A stretch of 64,000 nt of DNA from Clostridia bacterium. Lineage in GTDB: Bacteria > Bacillota > Clostridia > Oscillospirales > CAG-272. Made by a program: the position numbers and the translations under genes. Every line of letters begins with the position of its first letter. Position 1 is the first letter of the stretch. The notes under the pieces were generated by a model that saw nothing but the letters and a program-made list of their open reading frames with translations, was not told the DNA's origin and ran no database searches. Below, one piece after another: positions 60,869 through 64,000 of the stretch. The DNA lies in NCBI GenBank assembly GCA_017387685.1, contig JAFOEU010000002.1, positions 62,001 to 126,000 of the forward strand. The letters run 5' to 3'.

Positions 60869-61519
60869 ATGAGCAGAGAATATAAATACGTTATCTTCGA
60901 TCTTGACGGCACGCTGACCGATTCCGCGCTCGGTATCACCAACTCGGTTGCTTTTGCGCTGAAGCGTTGGAATATCGAGGTCGAGGACAAAAGCACGCTG
61001 AATTGCTTCGTCGGACCTCCTCTCGTGTGGTCCTTCAAGAATTACTTCGGATTTTCCGAGGAGCAGGCACTCGAGGCGGTTGAGGAATACCGAGTTTATT
61101 ACCGCGACCGCGGAATATTTGAAAACCTCGTTTATCCCGGTGTTCCCGAGATGCTTCAGGCGGTCAGAGATATGGGCCAAAAGGTGATCCTTGCTACCTC
61201 AAAGCCCGAGCACTTTGCAAAGCAGATCCTTGATCATTTCGATCTCACCAAATACTTCGACCTCGTTGCGGGCGCGACGATGGACTATTCCCGCGCAAAG
61301 AAGGGACAGGTCATCGCATACGCCCTTGAGAATTTCGGTGTAACCGATAGAGCGGAGTGCATAATGGTCGGCGACCGCGATCAGGACGTAAACGGCGCGC
61401 GCGAGCAGGGATTTGACTGCATCGGCGTTCTTTACGGCTACGGCGGCAGAGAAGAGCTTGAAGGCGCGGGCGCGAAGTATATCGCCGAAACGGTTGAAGA
61501 TATTCTGAAGTTCATTTGA
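60869..61519 (+). CDS. HAD family phosphatase (phosphoglycolate phosphatase / PpaX-like)
   Basis: 216 residues, cytoplasmic. Nucleophile motif VIFDLDGTLTDS (Asp11, Asp13), cap domain of about 70 helical residues, motif II LATSKP, lysine in SRAKKGQVI and acidic motif MVGDRDQDVNGA. The Gph/PpaX type dephosphorylates phosphoglycolate or pyrophosphate-like small substrates; the actual substrate is open. RBS CGGAGATG before the ATG. Followed 8 nt later by the isochorismatase-like gene, so the two form an operon. Confidence 0.9.
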   Translation: MSREYKYVIFDLDGTLTDSALGITNSVAFALKRWNIEVEDKSTLNCFVGPPLVWSFKNYFGFSEEQALEAVEEYRVYYRDRGIFENLVYPGVPEMLQAVRDMGQKVILATSKPEHFAKQILDHFDLTKYFDLVAGATMDYSRAKKGQVIAYALENFGVTDRAECIMVGDRDQDVNGAREQGFDCIGVLYGYGGREELEGAGAKYIAETVEDILKFI

Positions 61520-61527
61520 GGTGCAAA

Positions 61528-62049
61528 ATGAGAAAACTGTTGCTTGTAATTGATATGCAGACCGATTTCGTCGACGGCGCGCTCGGCACTGCCGAAGCAG
61601 TTGCGATCATCCCGAACGTATTGCGAGAGATCGCAAAATATGAAAAGGCAGATATAATCGCAACGCGCGACACTCATCCCGATGAATATATGGAAACACG
61701 AGAGGGCAGGCATCTTCCCGTACCGCATTGTATTAAAGGTACCGACGGCTGGCAGATTCACCCCGCAATCGCGCCCGCGCTTGAAGGCTGTCTTGTGATC
61801 GATAAGCCCACATTCGGTTCGACCGAGCTTTGCGATCATATCGTCAAGCTTGCAAGTGAGGAGGATATCGAGGTCACACTCATCGGACTTTGCACCGACA
61901 TATGTGTCGTTTCCAATGCGATGCTCATCAAGGCGGCGCTCCCCGAGATCGAGGTCTCTGTGGTAGCCGACGCTTGTGCCGGAGTCACACCCGACACTCA
62001 CTCCGCCGCACTGACCACAATGAAGATGTGTCAGATCAATATTATATAA
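61528..62049 (+). CDS. Isochorismatase-family cysteine hydrolase (nicotinamidase-like)
   Basis: 173 residues, cytoplasmic. Catalytic triad Asp (VIDMQTDFVDG, Asp9), Lys (IDKPTFGST) and Cys (LIGLCTDICVVSNAM). The motifs ATRDTHPDEY and PVPHCIKGTDGWQI match nicotinamidase PncA-type metal and substrate sites better than true isochorismatases, so nicotinamide deamidation in NAD salvage is the best guess. ATG 61528 chosen: GAGGTG lies 5 nt upstream, while an in-frame TTG at 61516 is inside the previous stop region. Second gene of the pair with the HAD phosphatase. Confidence 0.88.
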   Translation: MRKLLLVIDMQTDFVDGALGTAEAVAIIPNVLREIAKYEKADIIATRDTHPDEYMETREGRHLPVPHCIKGTDGWQIHPAIAPALEGCLVIDKPTFGSTELCDHIVKLASEEDIEVTLIGLCTDICVVSNAMLIKAALPEIEVSVVADACAGVTPDTHSAALTTMKMCQINII

Positions 62050-62054
62050 AAGGA

Positions 62055-62083
62055 AATCCCGACCGTGCGGTCGGGATTCTTTT
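62055..62083. terminator. Bidirectional terminator
   Basis: AATCCCGACCG / CGGTCGGGATT with a very short centre, T-tract after, between convergent genes. Confidence 0.88.
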
Positions 62084-63359
62084 ACTTTTTAATAGATTTT
62101 TTCGCCTTATAAATCGCTTCCCTTTGCATTCTGCAAGCGACGGAATTGCGGCGGCGTTTGTATTTTTTCTTTTTCGCGACCGCTTTTTTGAGCTTTTTGT
62201 CAGGCTTTGGGGTCTCGGGTTTCTTTTCCGTAGGTTTCTCCTCGTCGGACTTCTTTTTCAGAAGCTCGCGGATCGACTCGGAGATCGCAGATTTACCCTC
62301 ACCGAGGAAGAATTTCACTCCCGACATAAGAGCTTGACGGGTTTCGGGCTCGATGTTCGAGAATGCCTTTATGACTGTGCTGCGGTTTGCGGCAAGATCG
62401 GTGACAGTCTTGGCGCTCGTGGAGCAGAGAATATCGAAAAATCCTTCAACGAACGCGCGCCTTTCGTCGGGCTCCATAGAATAGATCCATTTGCCGACGA
62501 CCTCGTGCGCACGCTTGACCTCAGGCGCGACGTCCTCGTCGCAGACGAACTCCACACCCTCGACCTCCCAGGTCAGAGCATCGTGCTGATGAAGATATCC
62601 CTTCGCGCTCGATTTTGTAACTCGGTAATTCTTATCGTATTTGAGAAGCAGACCAACCACCGAGCCCGTTGGTATGACTGTAGATATCTTGCCCGCAACA
62701 CGCTCGTAGAGCTCGCTCTCCCATACGTCATCAAGAAATCCGGGACCGTCGAAATTATATACCTTTTCGATCCTCTCGGCGATCTCGTCGGACGCATTCA
62801 TAGCCGCCCAAAGCGCGAGATTACCGCCCTTGCTGTGTCCCGCGACGTAGATGTTTTTTGCATCCTCCGATGCTTTGAGAAGATATTCTTCGGCGCGCTT
62901 CTGCGCGGGTACGGGAGTGAGAAATGCCATTCTGAAATCCTCACGCCATCCTGTTATCGTATCGTCGGTGCCTCGGTAAGCAACAAAAACCGTTTCATCA
63001 TCGGGATAAAACGAGATCGCGGAAAACTGCTCGACGGTCTCATCGTCGATTATATTGACAAAGTGTGATAGCGGAATTTTCGAGAATCTTTTTGATGCCG
63101 CCGTCATTCTGAACAGCGTAACGATCTCTTTCGGAACTATCTCGCCGAGCGAAATCTCCTCCTGCCCCGCGTTTCGTTCAAAGAAGATCTCCGCCGCTTC
63201 TGCAAGTGTAATGTATCCCTCGTTTGGGTCTTCGGGAACGATGCCGTCAAAAAATATATATGAAAGCTCGCAGAAAATCAGCGCATCTATTTCATTCATC
63301 GGCGACTGCTCAAAGGTCAAGTCTCCGCGCCATTTTATATAATCAAATACGTTCGCCAT
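62082..63359 (-). CDS. Mbeg1-like alpha/beta hydrolase with Lys-rich tail
   Basis: 425 residues, no signal peptide. N-terminus MANVFDYIKWRGDLTF and NEIDALIFCELSYIFFDG are typical of the DUF2974/Mbeg1-like family. The hydrolase core has VFVAYRGTDDTITGWREDF and nucleophile elbow IYVAGHSKGGNLALWAA (Ser in GHSKGG), with YNFDGPGF after it; a late acid and His are less clear (HQHDALTWEVEG). The last 60 residues are very Lys-rich (KKAVAKKKKYKRRR), perhaps binding RNA, DNA or membrane. Lipase-like activity is presumed; physiological role unknown. RBS AAGGAG before the ATG. Confidence 0.87.
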   Translation of the reverse strand: MANVFDYIKWRGDLTFEQSPMNEIDALIFCELSYIFFDGIVPEDPNEGYITLAEAAEIFFERNAGQEEISLGEIVPKEIVTLFRMTAASKRFSKIPLSHFVNIIDDETVEQFSAISFYPDDETVFVAYRGTDDTITGWREDFRMAFLTPVPAQKRAEEYLLKASEDAKNIYVAGHSKGGNLALWAAMNASDEIAERIEKVYNFDGPGFLDDVWESELYERVAGKISTVIPTGSVVGLLLKYDKNYRVTKSSAKGYLHQHDALTWEVEGVEFVCDEDVAPEVKRAHEVVGKWIYSMEPDERRAFVEGFFDILCSTSAKTVTDLAANRSTVIKAFSNIEPETRQALMSGVKFFLGEGKSAISESIRELLKKKSDEEKPTEKKPETPKPDKKLKKAVAKKKKYKRRRNSVACRMQREAIYKAKKSIKK

Positions 63360-63388
63360 CGGCGGTCTCCTTCCTTTTTACTGAATTA

Positions 63389-63417
63389 ATTATATCATAT
63401 ATTATAATGCAAGTCAA
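63389..63417 (-). promoter_or_regulatory. Sigma-A promoter of the Mbeg1-like gene
   Basis: Minus strand: TTGACT, 17 bp, TATAAT with extended TGA. Confidence 0.8.
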
Positions 63418-63454
63418 CCGAATATTTACGCGAAAAGAGTCGAAATAATAATTC

Positions 63455-63484
63455 TTGACAAAAATACTTTTGATGTGATATAAT
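63455..63484 (+). promoter_or_regulatory. Sigma-A promoter of the VanW-family gene
   Basis: TTGACA, 18 bp, TATAAT with extended TGA. Confidence 0.82.
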
Positions 63485-63510
63485 AAAGAAAAACGAAAGG
63501 AAGAACCAAT

Positions 63511-64000
63511 ATGAAAAGATCCGAAAAAACGATTGACCGCTCACCTCTTCGTTTTAAACTCGGCTGCGCATACTACGGAGCGCGCCGACGACTCAAATGG
63601 CTCACAATGGAGCATAAGTTTGCGAAAAAACGTCAGGAAGAACGTCTGCCCGCCGTGTATTTCACACACAGAACTCCCATGCGCCGCAAGCTCAAGGATC
63701 TTGAAATGTGGATGCAGGAAAATAAAGTAACGAATCTGAAAATTGCCGTGTCGCGTATGGACGGACTTCTTCTTCGCCCCGGCGAGATATTCAGCTATTG
63801 GCGCCTTATCGGCAAGCCTACATACCGCCGAGGTTTTCTTGACGGAATGATACTGCGAAACGGTAAGATAACTCCCGGTGTCGGCGGCGGACTCTGTCAG
63901 CTTGCGAATATGATCTTCTGGATGACGGCACACACTCCTCTGACAGTTATCGAGCGCCACCGCCACGGCTACGACGTCTTTCCCGACGCCAACCGTACCC
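63511..64000 (+). CDS. VanW family protein, 5' part
   Basis: Open from ATG 63511 (GAAAGGAAG upstream) to the window end, 163 residues; the 3' end is outside. The VanW core is plain: NLKIAVSRMDGLLLRPGEIFSYW, IGKPTYRRGFLDGMIL, ITPGVGGGLCQLANMIFWM and VIERHRHGYDVFP. Family members occur in glycopeptide-resistance vanB-type clusters but also widely in Firmicutes without any resistance genes, and their activity is not settled. There are no vanHBX genes here, so a resistance role should not be assumed. No signal peptide is seen in the visible part. Confidence 0.9.
   Translation, partial: MKRSEKTIDRSPLRFKLGCAYYGARRRLKWLTMEHKFAKKRQEERLPAVYFTHRTPMRRKLKDLEMWMQENKVTNLKIAVSRMDGLLLRPGEIFSYWRLIGKPTYRRGFLDGMILRNGKITPGVGGGLCQLANMIFWMTAHTPLTVIERHRHGYDVFPDANRT

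Noticed and set aside
63511..64000. Vancomycin resistance cluster
   Set aside because: Only a VanW-family gene is seen, and this family is common in Firmicutes without resistance; no vanH, van ligase or vanX is visible.

Overview
The window looks like a piece of chromosome from an anaerobic, spore-forming Clostridia-type Firmicute, probably a gut or animal-associated lineage. The evidence is: three sporulation genes (spoVAD-spoVAE, sigK, spoIIE); Shine-Dalgarno sites of the GGAGG type before nearly every gene; sigma-A promoters of the form TTGACA-17 bp-TATAAT, mostly with an extended TG; eleven lipoproteins with Thr/Glu/Pro-rich linkers after the lipobox Cys; and many intrinsic terminators. 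I cannot place it more precisely than class or order. No phage, transposase, CRISPR array, rRNA or plasmid gene is seen.

Layout. 1-8.2 kb: 3' part of groL, a small membrane protein, a solute-binding lipoprotein with an aldose-epimerase-like gene, spoVAD-spoVAE, and a large Ig-repeat surface protein. 8.2-19.3 kb: three tandem lipoproteins with a ComEC-type metallo-beta-lactamase domain, sigK, a secreted Cys-His hydrolase with an SH3 domain, and an alkaline-phosphatase lipoprotein. The three metallo-beta-lactamase proteins and the phosphatase share the same kind of N-terminal domain. 19.5-28.6 kb: spoIIE, a sugar isomerase with a beta-helix protein, an EEP-family lipoprotein divergent from a FAD oxidoreductase, and a TIR-like/TPR protein. 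28.7-36.7 kb: galactokinase, a small membrane protein, walJ-like, rlmH, a WG-repeat surface protein and an OB-fold lipoprotein. 36.7-51.6 kb: a MATE exporter, a second sugar isomerase, a GLUG-type surface protein, five solute-binding lipoproteins without any permease gene, glyA and a GpsA-like dehydrogenase. 51.7-58.9 kb: phosphohexomutase, a candidate structured RNA with a 2-TM protein, an FGGY sugar kinase, a Gfo/Idh/MocA oxidoreductase and pepT. 58.9-60.8 kb: an AT-rich accessory patch with a DUF2726/CFI-box protein between 28-bp direct repeats, next to tRNA-Leu(UAG), which is itself flanked by partial tRNA-like copies. 60.8-64 kb: a HAD phosphatase with a nicotinamidase-like hydrolase, a Mbeg1-like hydrolase, and the 5' part of a VanW-family gene.

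How the genes fit together. The strongest theme is a cell surface built for scavenging: solute-binding lipoproteins, several surface hydrolases of phosphoester-cleaving folds, and intracellular sugar enzymes (isomerases, kinases, mutase, oxidoreductase). The second theme is endospore formation. The items most worth a second look are the structured RNA at 53549-53773, the direct-repeat-bounded gene and tRNA-Leu neighbourhood at 58.96-60.76 kb, and the recurring N-terminal domain on metallo-beta-lactamase and alkaline-phosphatase lipoproteins.
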